Origin: Haliclona indistincta
Taxonomy: Eukaryota; Porifera; Demospongiae; Haplosclerida; Chalinidae
Assembly (NCBI GenBank): GCA_964017065.1
Contig: OZ024790.1
Coordinates: forward strand, 3,528,631-3,592,630
Direction: 5' to 3'
DNA length: 64,000 bases
Under the pieces are notes generated by a model. The model had not been told where the DNA came from. It did no database searches and saw only the letters and a program-made list of their open reading frames with translations. The position numbers and the translations under genes are program-made. Below, in pieces: positions 11,901 through 22,859 of this stretch; positions within the stretch are counted from its first letter, which is position 1; each line of letters begins with the position of its first letter.

Positions 11901-12657
11901 TACCAATAGAGAAGGAGACTGACTAGTTGCCAATGAGTTGACCAATTGATTAGCAGTCGAAGAATTAACCAATTGAGAGTGACGAGAAGAGGAATTAACC
12001 AATGAAGAGCGACAAGCAGCCGAGGAATTAACCAATGGATTGAGAGAAAGATGGTGGTTTAAAGGGCGAACCAATGGCGAGAGAGAGTAACCAGTGCCTG
12101 ACTGGTGTAATGGGTTAACCAATGGTGAGAGAGAGAGAGAGACTGAGTGACCAGCAACTGGTTGTGAGCATAGAGAATCAGTCCTTGTTACCAATGGTGA
12201 AATGTGAGGACTAATCTGTGTGAAAGAGGGAGAGTGTGCAACTGTATTAAAGACCGGAGATCTTGAAACTTCAGTAATGCGAGAAGAAGTGTCCAAGTTG
12301 CTAAGAGAGTAAGAAAGGCTGTTCATTTCAGCAATTAGAGAGTGAGATGAAATCATGACAGTAGAGGTATAAAATAAAGAGGTCATTGGAGTGAATGAAG
12401 AATTTTCACTAGATGAACGTTGCGAAAAAGTAACTGAAGATGCAACACTAGTAGAATTCATGGACACAGGTGTTATAGAAGCTGCTGCAACAGGTGACTG
12501 TATTAACGAATTTGAAGTATCTCCTATGCAATAACAGAATCATAATTATTGTTTTATTATTGATAATAGTATTATTATTACCTGAAAAATCAAGCTGCTT
12601 CCTTGATAGTTGTCTTTTAGGTGCTGGTCTCAATCTCGATGTATCAGGAGAAATATA
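8975..12657 (-). pseudogene. DUF6589-type presumed Academ transposase, two frameshifts
   Basis: Minus-strand exons can be joined with GT-AG introns: 12657-12582 (5' incomplete, no ATG), 12523-11000, 10939-10223 and 10127-8975, with introns of 58, 60 and 95 bp. The N-terminal third is low-complexity, with degenerate LVNSS repeats. The conserved part has NREMCG, YQSHVEKQ|VYSRLNQVGICVSYP, DWHCMVILLT|VAWNKLYGKK, YALEAL and TLSPRLAHQAKWDRFVN. The tail is highly acidic (DEWDDDEWDED). Two breaks show as reading frame changes: near 11043 (between MCGI and IISMLLYQSHVEK) and near 9600 (between ALEALIPSE and STLSPRLAHQ). The fit of all splice sites with the family pattern makes the model strong. DUF6589 and Academ naming is from memory of family patterns. 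Probably non-functional. Confidence 0.75.
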
Positions 12658-12660
12658 TTA

Positions 12661-13678
12661 GAACTAACACGAACAATACAACGGGCGCCCCTTCGTGCGG
12701 TTTGTCAGCTGCAATTTTGGGATTGGCATTGTTTGCGTGCATTGTCAGTGTAGTAGACGCGACCATCAATCTCCACGATATATTTCATGAAGTCGGCTTT
12801 GAAAAGGATCCAAATCCGAGTAACTGCAGTACTACAAAACAAGTTAACTCAAATGACCACGAACCTGACAACTGTGATACACTTCAACTTTCATGTGGAT
12901 GTATTTCAAAATTATCTATGAACACAGTAAGAGTATGTTACTGTTGGATACTTTTGCACGCTATATTAATCACCATCGCAGCTAATACTTATGAGTGGAC
13001 ATGGGAAACAAATAGTTTTTCAGTGCTGGTAAACACTGTAATGTTCTTCTTTACAAGTATAGTGTACTTGTTATTGATGTTCGCTGTATTGATTTGGTAT
13101 TGTTGCCGCTATACATTAACTGATGAACCACCTCCTCCGTCAACTAGTCAGACTACTGATGAAACTGTATCACAGATGAAGGAACACAGACAACTGATGG
13201 AACTGAATCAGAGAGTGCTGAGGATAAAGGAACACAGACAACTGACCGAACTGAATCACAGGATACCAATGATTCAGAAACAACTCATTTGCCGGTACTT
13301 TTGATTGTATCAAATGGTTTTTGCCTAGCAGCCACTTTGATTACATTCTTCTTACCACAGAAAGAATACTCGAATCGTATTCATGGTTTAGTATTGGTGC
13401 TGGTATATGTTTTTGTAACGGTTATCGGCTGGAGCATTCAAATCAAATCGGAAAAATGCTACTCAAAGTCAAAGTTTCTTTCAATTATTTTAATACTCAA
13501 TGTACTATTTTGTGCTATGCTATTCATTCTAGTGATAATATTGGTCATCATTAACCCACAGAATAGTGAGTATTTTTCACTTCTTTTCATAGCTCCATTA
13601 TTGTTGTGGATAATATTTCCAGTGTGTGTCTGCATAGTGGAATGGCTTAAAAAACATACTGTAAAAAATACAACTTAA
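12661..13678 (+). pseudogene. 5'-truncated, frameshifted family R membrane protein copy
   Basis: From ACACGAACAATACAACGGGC onward this is a close copy of the gene at 1674-2873, starting at that gene's position of about 1838. The first 55 codons or so, including start and membrane segment 1, are missing. The Academ-like element body lies directly upstream. The copied frame runs to about 13165 (GATGAAACTGTATC), where a frameshift occurs. The loop after it (GTQTTDGTESESAEDKGTQT) and segments 5-8 then read in a second frame to the stop at 13676-13678. The polar loop between segments 4 and 5 is longer than in the 1.7-kb copy because of a direct repeat (GGAACACAGACAACTGA occurs twice). Probably a recent duplicate inactivated by rearrangement plus frameshift. 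Confidence 0.85.
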
Positions 13679-14870
13679 TATGACCCTTTAGATGAATCGA
13701 CTACAAATGACGACCGTGATGCAATGAAATTAATGGTGCAGTGGTCAACTACCAATTGAGTGAAGGAGTAGTTACTAATAACAGAAAACATAGTAGTTCT
13801 GCTATTACCATTGGTTGTATAATTGCTTTGTAAAAAATAAATTGTATTACTCTATGATTATACGTCAGTGGGTGGAGCATGTAAGAGCAAAAGTAGCGAC
13901 GATGCAGACAACAATACAGAGAACAACAATTCAGAAGGCAACAATGCAGGAATGAGCATAGTATTACAATAATAAATGTGCGAAAACTCATTTTCACACA
14001 TGAGCAGCCGCCATCTTAGTCCGAGGTCATCCCTAAATATCATTGCCGATCGGCAATGATAATACTCTGAAGATAACTTTAAATAAGAAAGACTGCTACT
14101 GAGTCAGCAGTTGAGGTGCCTTCCACAACCTTCGGATTTTTTCTCCAGGTACAACCTGATGATAGATAAAAGAATGGGAGATCACTTTTAATAGAATAGC
14201 CATACTTTAATTCTGTCGTCCTTCTGCGCTATAGTTCCACAGGAATCATTTCTTCACTATAAAAAGGAAATCTCATGTGCACAATTTAAATCAGCTACTC
14301 TACTCACGTTTCCTCTAGTTTGATGTCCGAAGCTGACTCAGAAGTCTTAAGCAAATGATCCACTCCATTCTCAGCAACACAAACAAAATTTTCCGACTCT
14401 AACATGTGTAGGTCCATTATTATCAGCTCAGATGTGGTCACAGGCAGATGACTACTGAACCTGCTATGCTGGATACTCTATAATATTGCTCGATTTGTAG
14501 CTATAAGTCCCTAAAAACTCCCTCCAAAGTTTTACTTCATTAATTTCCATGAGATACGTATGAGCTGCCAAAAGAGCACTTCGATACACTTTCTTTAATA
14601 TGTGGGTGGAGCTTTGTGCATGACGTATGCAGAGAGCAGCTCTTACCATGTTCCTCAAGAAATAACAGTGAGTCCTCTTGAACAAGGATTGACAATACAT
14701 ACTGCAAAGTGGTATTGCTAAAAAGTTTAAGTTGTATCTTGAGGATATCTTATTCTAAAAATAAAATGGTCATTTTAACAATTATTGCTGATGATCATGA
14801 ATTGAATGTTTATTTAAAACATACAATGCCTTTGTTATAAAAACGTAAACCTTTTTATTTTTCTAATTAT
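13679..14870. other. Duplicated 3' flank, then no clear gene
   Basis: 13680-13960 matches the 3' flank of the 1.7-kb gene. 13975-14065 holds a short segment (GCGAAAACTCATTTTCACAC to a palindrome ATTGCCGATCGGCAAT) that is the uninterrupted inverted counterpart of the sequence flanking the Mutator-like element at 26.5/30.0 kb. A minus-strand open frame at 14700-14464, preceded by a possible TTTGCAG acceptor, could be an exon but has no recognisable similarity. Confidence 0.5.
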
Positions 14871-14879
14871 AATTTTTTA

Positions 14880-15110
14880 CATTCTCCAGTGTGGAACCAA
14901 TGGCGTATAACGCCCTTGGTGGAACCATGATTTTTCATCCTATCATGAACACTGTGATAGAATAAACCAACACCAGGATAGTGCTGTAGAGCAAGGAAAA
15001 GTGAAGAGCAAGCAAAGATGATGTATCTATAGGATAGGTAAAGAGAAGAAGAATAGTAGGAGCAAAGCTGATCATCAGAAGTAGTGAAAAATAATAATAA
15101 TTTTGACTTG
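14880..15110 (-). pseudogene. Decayed fragment of family L gene, exon 2
   Basis: The strand and base pattern (for example GATGATGTATCTATAGGAT, then a stretch ending GGAGCAAAGCTGATCATCAGA) align with 19231-19360 inside exon 2 of the 18.8-20.8 kb gene. That part encodes the NFAPTVILLFAHPIDTSALI region. The frame is broken and only about 120 bp align convincingly. It is a relic of another leftward family member near the truncated rightward copy, suggesting a third divergent pair once existed or was partially duplicated. Confidence 0.6.
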
Positions 15111-15214
15111 ACATACAATTAACTCTGATTTACTTTAAAATTTAGCTGCTATTTTACAGTATCATGCATGAACAATTAATATTCGTTCTCTCTGAAGAGC
15201 ATGAAGTGACAAGA

Positions 15215-18200
15215 AACCGACATAATGAAGCACCAAAGGTGCAGATGCCTCGGTGCAGTACATGTATCATGTATGGCATTCAATTAGTAGATGCATAATT
15301 ATGACAGCACGTATATATGCATGCAGTAGATCCACGGAAGGATCAAAACAGTATCATGAAAGCATGCAATGTAAGCTGCAGTAGAAACAAGTTAAAGTAT
15401 ACTGCAACAAGACTACTGCACTCATTGCTGTGAGAATACTGCTACAAATATCAACAAACACAACTATCCACCATTCTACAAACACAGCAACTGCAGATGC
15501 ATGTATACAGGATTTCTGTACAGCAGTCACAATGCTTTAGTTATGCAATCAGAAGCCAATCAGTGCTAACCACAATTCAACTGGGCGTGTCTACAGTGTT
15601 TACATGTAGCACAGCACACGCATACCACGAGCTAGGTAGCTTCCATAGCTTGCTTACATGACTTCTCTGGACCTGCGCTGCTATCCTGTAGTAAAATTCT
15701 AACCTATCAGCTTCTAGGCAGTCAACTGTGGACAGCTTTGCCTTTGGAGAAGTCCAGATCGCCAGCAACGGCAAACAAAGTAAGCAAATCACGCCATAAC
15801 TCAAGAACGAAGCTTCGTATACAACTTTCACATGTTCAAAAGCGAGATAATATCATGTTCTACTTGCATTGCCAGTTCCAAAGCTTAACTTTCAGCGTAC
15901 GCTAAGATACTGAAGTAACAGACGGATGAAGCACCTAAGGTGCAGATGCCTCGGTGGAATGACACAATATCCACAAACACAACTATCCACTATTTCACAA
16001 ACACAGCAACTGCAGATGCATGCATATAGGATTTCTGTACAGCAATCACAATGCAGTGCTTTAGTTATGCAATCAGAAGCCAATCAGTGCTGACCACAAT
16101 TCAACTGGGCGTGTCTACAATGTCCAGTACAGCCCATGCTGCTAGCCTCGTCCCCAGGCCCCACCTCCCAAAGCTGAGGAGAGGGCCTGGTACACATTGT
16201 ATGCGCATGCGTTAATTATGTCCAAATAAGGCATGATTTTAACCGAATCTGTTTAATTTGCCGAATCATGCCATTCAATTGATCATGCCATATTTGGACA
16301 TAATTAACGCATGCGCATACAATGTGTACCAGGCTCTATATCGAGAGCCTGGGGACGAGGCTACCCATGCTGCATACTGGACACGAGCGAGATAGCTTCC
16401 ATAGCTTGCTTACACAATTTCTCTGGACCTGCGCAGCTTTCCTGTCTAACCTATCAGCTACTAGGTAGTCAACTGTGGATAGCTTGCCTTTGAAGAACTC
16501 CAGATAGCCAGCAACAGCCATGATCAATCGCGAGTGAGCAAATTGCGCCATAACTCACGAACTAAGCTTCGTATAAAGATTTCACACAATCGAAAGCGAG
16601 ATAATTACCGTGTTCTACTTGCATTGCTAGTTTCAGGGCTTAACTTACAGCGCGCGGTACAAAACCGAACCAGGTGACGCAGTAACTCGATCACGAACAG
16701 AGCCTTATAACTAAAATCCTTATAATTCATTTTCAAGCAAATATCGACATTAGCTTGTGTTGCACGTTTCAGCGCTTAGTTTTCAGCGAGCGACGAGAAA
16801 TCGTTGCGACAGACAGAAAAATTCACCATTGGTGCGGGTTATGCCTCGGTGGATGTTAAAATTTGAGCATTCGAATATAGCACAAGCAGAAGCAATATAG
16901 CAAACTTTTAGTTATGCAATCAGAAGTGCTGAGTAATTATTAATATTATTTTAATTAACTGGGCGTGCCTATGCATTGAATGGCTGTAGCCTGCCGGGTT
17001 CTGGTTACAAGTAGCTTCCTCGCGCAGTTTCTACGGACTTGCGCTGCCATCATGTAGTATAAATTTAACCTACAAGCTACTAAGCAGTCTACTGAGAGTA
17101 GTTTTGTTTTCTGAGAAGTCCTGATCGTCAGCAAAGCCATCTAGTTGAGCAAACCACGCCATAACTCTAGAACAAAGCTTTGCATCGAACTTTCGCTAAT
17201 ACACAACCGAGATAATGTCGAGTTATACCTGCATTGCAAGTTTCAGAGCTCACCGTTCAGCGTGCGCCGCAAAAATAGTGTAACAGACAGACAGAATGAC
17301 AGAATGACAGACAACGCGATTACAGTATGCCTCGTGGCTCCGCCCACCGAGGCATAAAAATAGCGCCAAAGGTGCTGATGCCTCGGTGAAAGCACATGCA
17401 TACTGAACAGCAATACTGGACTTGCTTCAAAAACACAGCAGCTAGAATGCTATAACCGAGTCTGTTGAATTCATTCAACTGCCAGCATACAGCAATTTTA
17501 TAGTTATGCAATCAGAAGCCAAACAGTGCTGACCACATTGTGTAATTAACTGGGCGTGCCTACAATGGCCAGTAGACAGTAGTGTTAGCTTCCCCGCGCA
17601 GTTTCTACGGACCTGCGCTGCCATCCTGCAGTATAAATCTAACCTACAAGCTAGTAGGCGGTCTGCTGTGGGTAGTTTTGTGTTCTGAGAAGTCCTGATC
17701 GTCGGCAAAAGCTAACTCTAGAACAAAGCTTTGCATCAAAATTTCGCTAGTTCACAACCGAGATAATATCGAGTTCTACCTGCATTGCAAGTTTCAGAGC
17801 TTACCTTCAAGCGTGCGCCGCAAAAATGGTGTAACAGACAGACCGACAGACAGCACGATTACAGTATGCCTCGTGGCTCCGCCCACCGACGCATAAAAAT
17901 GCACCATTGGTGCTGGTTATGCTTCGGTGGATGTTAAAATTTAAGCATGTAATGCTATAACAGAGTAATATTCATATTCAGCTGCCAGCATTCGAATATA
18001 GCACGAGCAGAAGCAGCAAACTTGTAGTTATGCAATCAGAAGCCAAACAGTGCTGAGTATTATTAATATTATTTTAATTAACTGGGCGTGCCTATGCATT
18101 GAATGGCAGTAACCTGCCGGGTTCTGGTTACAAGTAGCTTCCTCGCGCTGTTTCTACGGACCTGCGCTGCCATCATGTAGTATAAATTTAACCTACAAGC

Positions 18201-18540
18201 TACTAGGCAGTCTGCTGTGAGTAGTTTTGTTTTCTGAGAAGTCCTGATCGTCAGCAAAGCCATCTATAGGTGAGCAAACCGCGCCATAACTCTAGAACAA
18301 AGCTTTGCATCGAACTTTCGCTAATACACAACCGAGATAATGTCGAGTTATACCAGCATTGCAAGTTTCAGAGCTCACCGTTCAGCGTGCGCCGCAAAAA
18401 TGGTGTAACAGACAGACTGACAGACAGAATGACAGACAACGCGATTACAGTATGCCTCGTGGCTCCGCCCACCGAGGCATAATGACAGACACACAACACG
18501 ACTACTGTATGCCCCGTGGCTCCGCCCACCGAGGCATAAT
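15215..18540. repeat. Tandem array of five GCCTCGG-family elements
   Basis: Head-to-tail units begin near 15225, 15925, 16830, 17355 and 17894. Each starts at one end sequence (CACCAAAGGTGCAGATGCC, then TCGGTGG). The last three end in the palindromic TATGCCTCGTGGCTCCGCCC followed by ACCGAGGCATA. Shared internal phrases are CAGAAGCCAAACAGTGCTGA, ACTGGGCGTGCCTA and CTACGGACCTGCGCTGCCAT. Units vary from about 520 to 900 bp; one is enlarged by a MITE (16143-16363). No coding capacity. This is a non-autonomous mobile family of unknown class. Confidence 0.8.
16143..16363. mobile_element. 221-bp MITE with 10-bp target duplication
   Basis: Near-palindromic element starting TAGCCTCGTCCCCAGGC and ending with its inverse GCCTGGGGACGAGGCTA. 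A second inverted block is near ACATTGTATGCGCATGCGTT. Direct repeats CCCATGCTGC flank it at 16133-16142 and 16364-16373. It sits inside a GCCTCGG-family unit. The target size is compatible with Mutator-type mobilisation, which is an inference. Confidence 0.85.
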
Positions 18541-18796
18541 GAGAGTGTTATGCATAAAGTTCTTAAAAATCTTTAATTATTTTTAAAGACACAGTTTAAA
18601 TACCAAAGAAATCACAGTGAAAGAAATTCTAGTGAAAACAAGCTTTTAAAAAAATGAGTAATGATAATGATAACTATAGTACTATACAGGAGGTAGAACA
18701 GATCGACAAAATTAATTAATACGATAATGAGTTTATTTTGTTTGAAGATTAATGAGAGAAACAAAAAAGTTACTGAACATGCATATGGATTGCTTG
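18541..18796. other. 3' flank of family L gene
   Basis: AT-rich, no ORF. It lies between the repeat array and the stop codon of the minus-strand gene, so it probably holds its 3' UTR. Confidence 0.4.
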
Positions 18797-20834
18797 CTAT
18801 TTCGAAGATGTGTCAACCGTCACTTGCAATTTTTCAGGACGCTTAGCCCAGATTAGTTCAGCCAATGACGAATTCTTCTTCTCTATTTTCTCTTGTTTAG
18901 ATATATCAAATGCTCCTTTTTTGAGCACATATCCAAACACAGCAATAGCAATCGATGGAAAATAGCTAGCAAGATTGTCAGAGTCTACTGCATAATTACC
19001 ACTCCTGGCAACCACAAACAGGTAGACCAGAACTATGCAGACATACGTCAATGGTAGCAACACAACCAACATTAAACCAATCAATATATTGAAGAACAAG
19101 CTGAAGGAAATAAATAATTTGAAAGCATAGCTTTGACCGCGAAAGTCTTTAAATTTAAAAACTTTGTATGATTCGCTATGATTTATGATCCAATTTAATA
19201 TCTTATCGAAGAAAACTGCCAAAACTGTGGCAGTGCTGTAAAACAGCGCAATGTGAAGGGCAATCAAAGCTGATGTATCAATAGGATGAGCAAAGAGAAG
19301 GATTACAGTGGGAGCAAAGTTGAGCATCAGAAGGGCTGTGAAGGTTGACAAGCTGACAGCACTAAGAAACATTATGAATTTTATCATGCATTGACTTCGT
19401 TTGTTAATATTCTCATTTCTAACCTTGTAAAACAGAGTATGGACTGCTGACAGTATAAATGACCAGACAAATATAGTAAAAATGAATCCTTTCCTTAGGC
19501 GATCAAATTCATGGGATATATCAGCATACTTTGCCGCTTGATGAAATGCAGCAGCTATTGACAGTATATTGTATCCACAACAGACTACTGAAGCACCTCC
19601 AACGAACAGCGTGTTGTAAGAATTTTCTTCTAAAGTCGGTTTTTTGATGAACTTTTCAAGCATTTTAAAAAGAAGTTGCACAAGTACAGGGGCCAAAGTC
19701 ATAGCAAAAGCGAATCCAACTGTGTAAGAGTAAATTAAAATCTTTCGTCCGTATCTGGCATCAGCATTGAGATTCTCCACCACATAACGTTCAACAGCAG
19801 CACATGATATTGTTATCGCCTTATCCTCTGCACTGGCTGATGTGTATGTTCCTGTTTGTGTAACTTTAGCAAATGCATTAAGCTAACAAAGTAGAAGAAA
19901 ATTATTACATAACTACACAAAAATAATTTATTTAAGATTATAGGTATGCAGTCTAGGGTTGTCGTTAGGCATTTCTACACCATTTGGTTTTTCCTAGAAC
20001 CATTTATTACATTCCATATAAATAAATGCTCACATGGATGCATTTAATTTACTCACTACAAAGTAACATTATGACCCATTATAGCTATTTTTGCTGTGTG
20101 TTTCTAAAAGTTATCATCTTCTGCTAATCACTGGGACAGGCAATTGGCATATAAACAGTGATGGATATTATATCTAGTGATTCGATTGGCTTCCTTATTC
20201 TGAAAAGAACCCATGTACAGTATAGATAACTCACCCATTGGTTCAATTCTCCCAAAGCCTGTTCTATTAACTGTCCTGATGGATGACATTTACATGCGAA
20301 GTTATCACTGGAGAAGTTTACATCTAATCTCAAGGTAAGTGATGGCAACTCTTCTATACCATCCCATAAGTATGCTTTAATGTCAAAATCATCAGTGAGG
20401 TTAGAAATATCATCTGCTATCTGTAGTATCCAGAAAGGTAGTTGAAAGCGAAGTTGATTTATGACCCCGGGATGAAACACACTGAATATTTCTTTACTAG
20501 TCCATCCAAAGGTGTACAATCCATCTTTAAAGCAGGGACTACTATGAGGTGGATTGGTAGGACAATTGTTTGATTCACAATAATTGGTAAAGCTCAGATT
20601 ATAGTGCACTTTAGCAAGTACTGGCGTGATCCGTGTAATGGGATAATAGACAGACTGTAGCAGGAAGATGTTGTTGTTATTTGTGCTATAAAGAGCACTT
20701 CGGAAGACCTCGTATAAAGCCACACATTCCTGCAGCTGGTAGGGCTCACTGATATTGCACTGGGACTGAGCACAGCTCACAATGATAAAGACAACAAGGA
20801 AAGAGAAACCTCTTATTGGCATTGTCAATTGCAT
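18797..20834 (-). CDS. Signal-peptide, ectodomain and multi-pass membrane protein (family L, member 2)
   Basis: Two exons, 20834-20235 and 19882-18797, join in phase 0 across a 352-bp intron (donor TGG|GTGAGT, acceptor TTAG|CTTAAT), giving 561 aa. I do not recognise the family. The second Met (residue 5) aligns with the start of the paralogue at 763 and is the likelier start. A signal peptide ends in VSCAQSQC. The ectodomain of about 220 aa has YTFGWTSKEI, NQLRFQLPFW and LIEQALGELN blocks. A linker SCAAVERYVVENLNADARYG follows, and then about seven hydrophobic segments from residue 247 onward, ending in a charged cytosolic tail (KQEKIEKK). The intron separates ectodomain from membrane half, so the paralogue at 763 should have the same missing exon. 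It is divergent to 23463-24818. Topology suggests a cell-surface receptor, channel or transporter; that is inference. Confidence 0.85.
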
Positions 20835-22361
20835 ATTTCTGTGAGATAAAGTGTGCCGTGAATAAAATAAAATAATAGCTAACTACTAAAACATCTAGGA
20901 ATGTTCACTGCATCATAAAAATTGTGTTTTTTTGCTCACTAAATAGACTAGAAATTTTGTGCTCTACCGCCGTCACAATAAATATTTATTTGACTGCATT
21001 ATTATTGGCTAGCTATATTATGTTCACATTGGCAACATACTCATGTACCATGCAGTAGACATAACAAAGACAGCTCATGGAAGAGGTTGATGCATCCTGT
21101 TACAAAATACTTGTAAACCACTTCCATGCATGAGTTGTCTTAGTTATGAAAAATATGCTTGTTTTTACAAGGCAGCAATGTACTCAATGCATAACAAATT
21201 AAAATACTGTGGTTTGCAAGTTGTTTATTAGAGAGAATGTGTAAATGACTTAACGTGTGGTTAGCAATACAATGATTCACAGGTTTTATCGTTGATGACA
21301 GCCAACATGCAAACTACAGTAAGTAAGCATGGAGTCGTAGCTGCACATTTTTCACTTCAATTGAACAAGTAAGTTGCCAATACTCATTGGGCCTTGTCAA
21401 TATTTATAGAGCTTGACAAACAACTGCTGGGTAGTCTTGCTTTAAGGCACCTTACAAGACACTGTATTAGATCAAAACTATGTTGTTTGCTATTATAAGC
21501 ATGGGGAAATTATTTAGTTTGAGTGTGTTCTACACTGCAAAAATAGTATTGCTGCTTTAACGGGTCATTTGTTACTAGAGATTTGTAGTGAGTAAAATAA
21601 ATCAGCCATGTAGCATTTAATATTGTGCTTTTACATGGAATACATGAGTGTGTTATGGTGTTATGGTGGTGGAAGCAAAACTAACTGAGCTGAGCTAATA
21701 TCCTCAAAATAATTATGATATAAAAATTCCATGCAACAAATGACTTGTTATAAACACATAACTGTTATTGCAGTGTAAGCAGTGCTATAATAGTCTCTGT
21801 AAGCATTTTAGGTTATTCTAAAAGCTGTGTGATTGTAAATTCAATTATAACATGTAGGTATTATCAATTCTTGACAATCACGTACATTAGCAGTATAATT
21901 AGTTGCATACCATAATTATGTAGTAGTTAACCATCATGTTCCTTCCACAGAAGTGTATGGAATGATTATTATATAGTCCAAATATTATGTTAATGCTTGT
22001 GTATTTTGAAAGGTAAACTGTAAGCAGCTAAGCAAGATGAACGAACCACTGAGTGTATTGCTAATACATGTATGGTTTTTTTCTGAGTCAATCATCTCAT
22101 CTGCACATTTTTACTTTCAACTACAAACAGTTTACTACAACTACTTTCAACATCTTTCAACTACAGTAAACTACAGTTTTAAGCTTGTAACATAGTTATT
22201 CCCACGCTCACAAAGTTATTTATGAACATAATTATAATTAGCAACAACTATCAAGGTTGTCTGTAATAACATACAACATTATTCATGATAATGGAGAATA
22301 ATACTTAATATTAAATTAGTTACTCATGCATCTCTAGTTTAGCTTATTATTAATTTAATTA
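20835..22361. promoter_or_regulatory. Intergenic region between divergent family L and R genes
   Basis: About 1.5 kb of AT-rich sequence with no credible ORF or RNA gene. By position it contains the promoter of the minus-strand gene. A weak inverted repeat (AAGACAGCTCATGGAAG near 21068, CTTCCATGCATGAGTTGTCT near 21121) has no known meaning. Confidence 0.35.
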
Positions 22362-22852
22362 AGCCGTGTTCACACTAGCACATTTAACCGAATGCGAATT
22401 GGTCACGTTCAAACTGCGTTTCACCCAATGCGCATTAACTGAATGGGCATCGAATGGGAATCGAGCCTATCACTTCGCTATAATGGATTCAATACGCATC
22501 GAACAGAATCGCGTGGGCAATACTATAAGTCATGAATACACATTAATACACATTGTCATACAAGTCAATGGCTGCTGCCAGCGGGAAGACGATCAATCAG
22601 TGGTCTCTCTCCTCGACACTCGTGTATTCATCCTCTGCATGGCAGTGTTTCTGCTCAACAAGCGCTGCTATAACACGTGAGCTGGCACGTGACCAAAACC
22701 GGCGGAGTTCTAATAGTGTTTCCAGAGTCTATATACTGAGTGCGAATGCTCCCGGTGCGCATTCAATTCGCATCGATAGTGAACAGTTCCCGGCCGCGAT
22801 AGGTGTCAATGCGCATGACATTTTCACAACCGGCTCTAGCGTGAAGACGGCT
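22362..22852. mobile_element. 491-bp MITE with TTA target duplication
   Basis: Inverted ends AGCCGTGTTCACACTAGC and its diverged inverse GCTAGCGTGAAGACGGCT are flanked by TTA (22359-22361 and 22853-22855). TTA target sites are typical of PIF/Harbinger-type elements. It lies in the upstream region of the gene at 23463. Open frames across it (22366-22900) are not conserved coding. Confidence 0.7.
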
Positions 22853-22859
22853 TTACCTC

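Larger units (their letters stand above)
6861..12657. mobile_element. Academ-like DNA transposon (helicase-bearing type), probably truncated at the right
   Basis: Two convergent genes, a RecQ-type helicase (+) and a DUF6589-type protein (-), lie between a tandem-repeat block at the left (6861-7275) and a breakpoint at about 12658-12661. From 12661 the sequence is the body of a family R gene. Established knowledge: a lineage of Academ DNA transposons in animals and fungi encodes a helicase next to the transposase. My identification of the minus-strand protein as the Academ-type transposase rests on remembered family resemblance. No terminal inverted repeat pair was found, consistent with loss of the right end. 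The unit looks inactive because the transposase is frameshifted twice. Confidence 0.65.
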
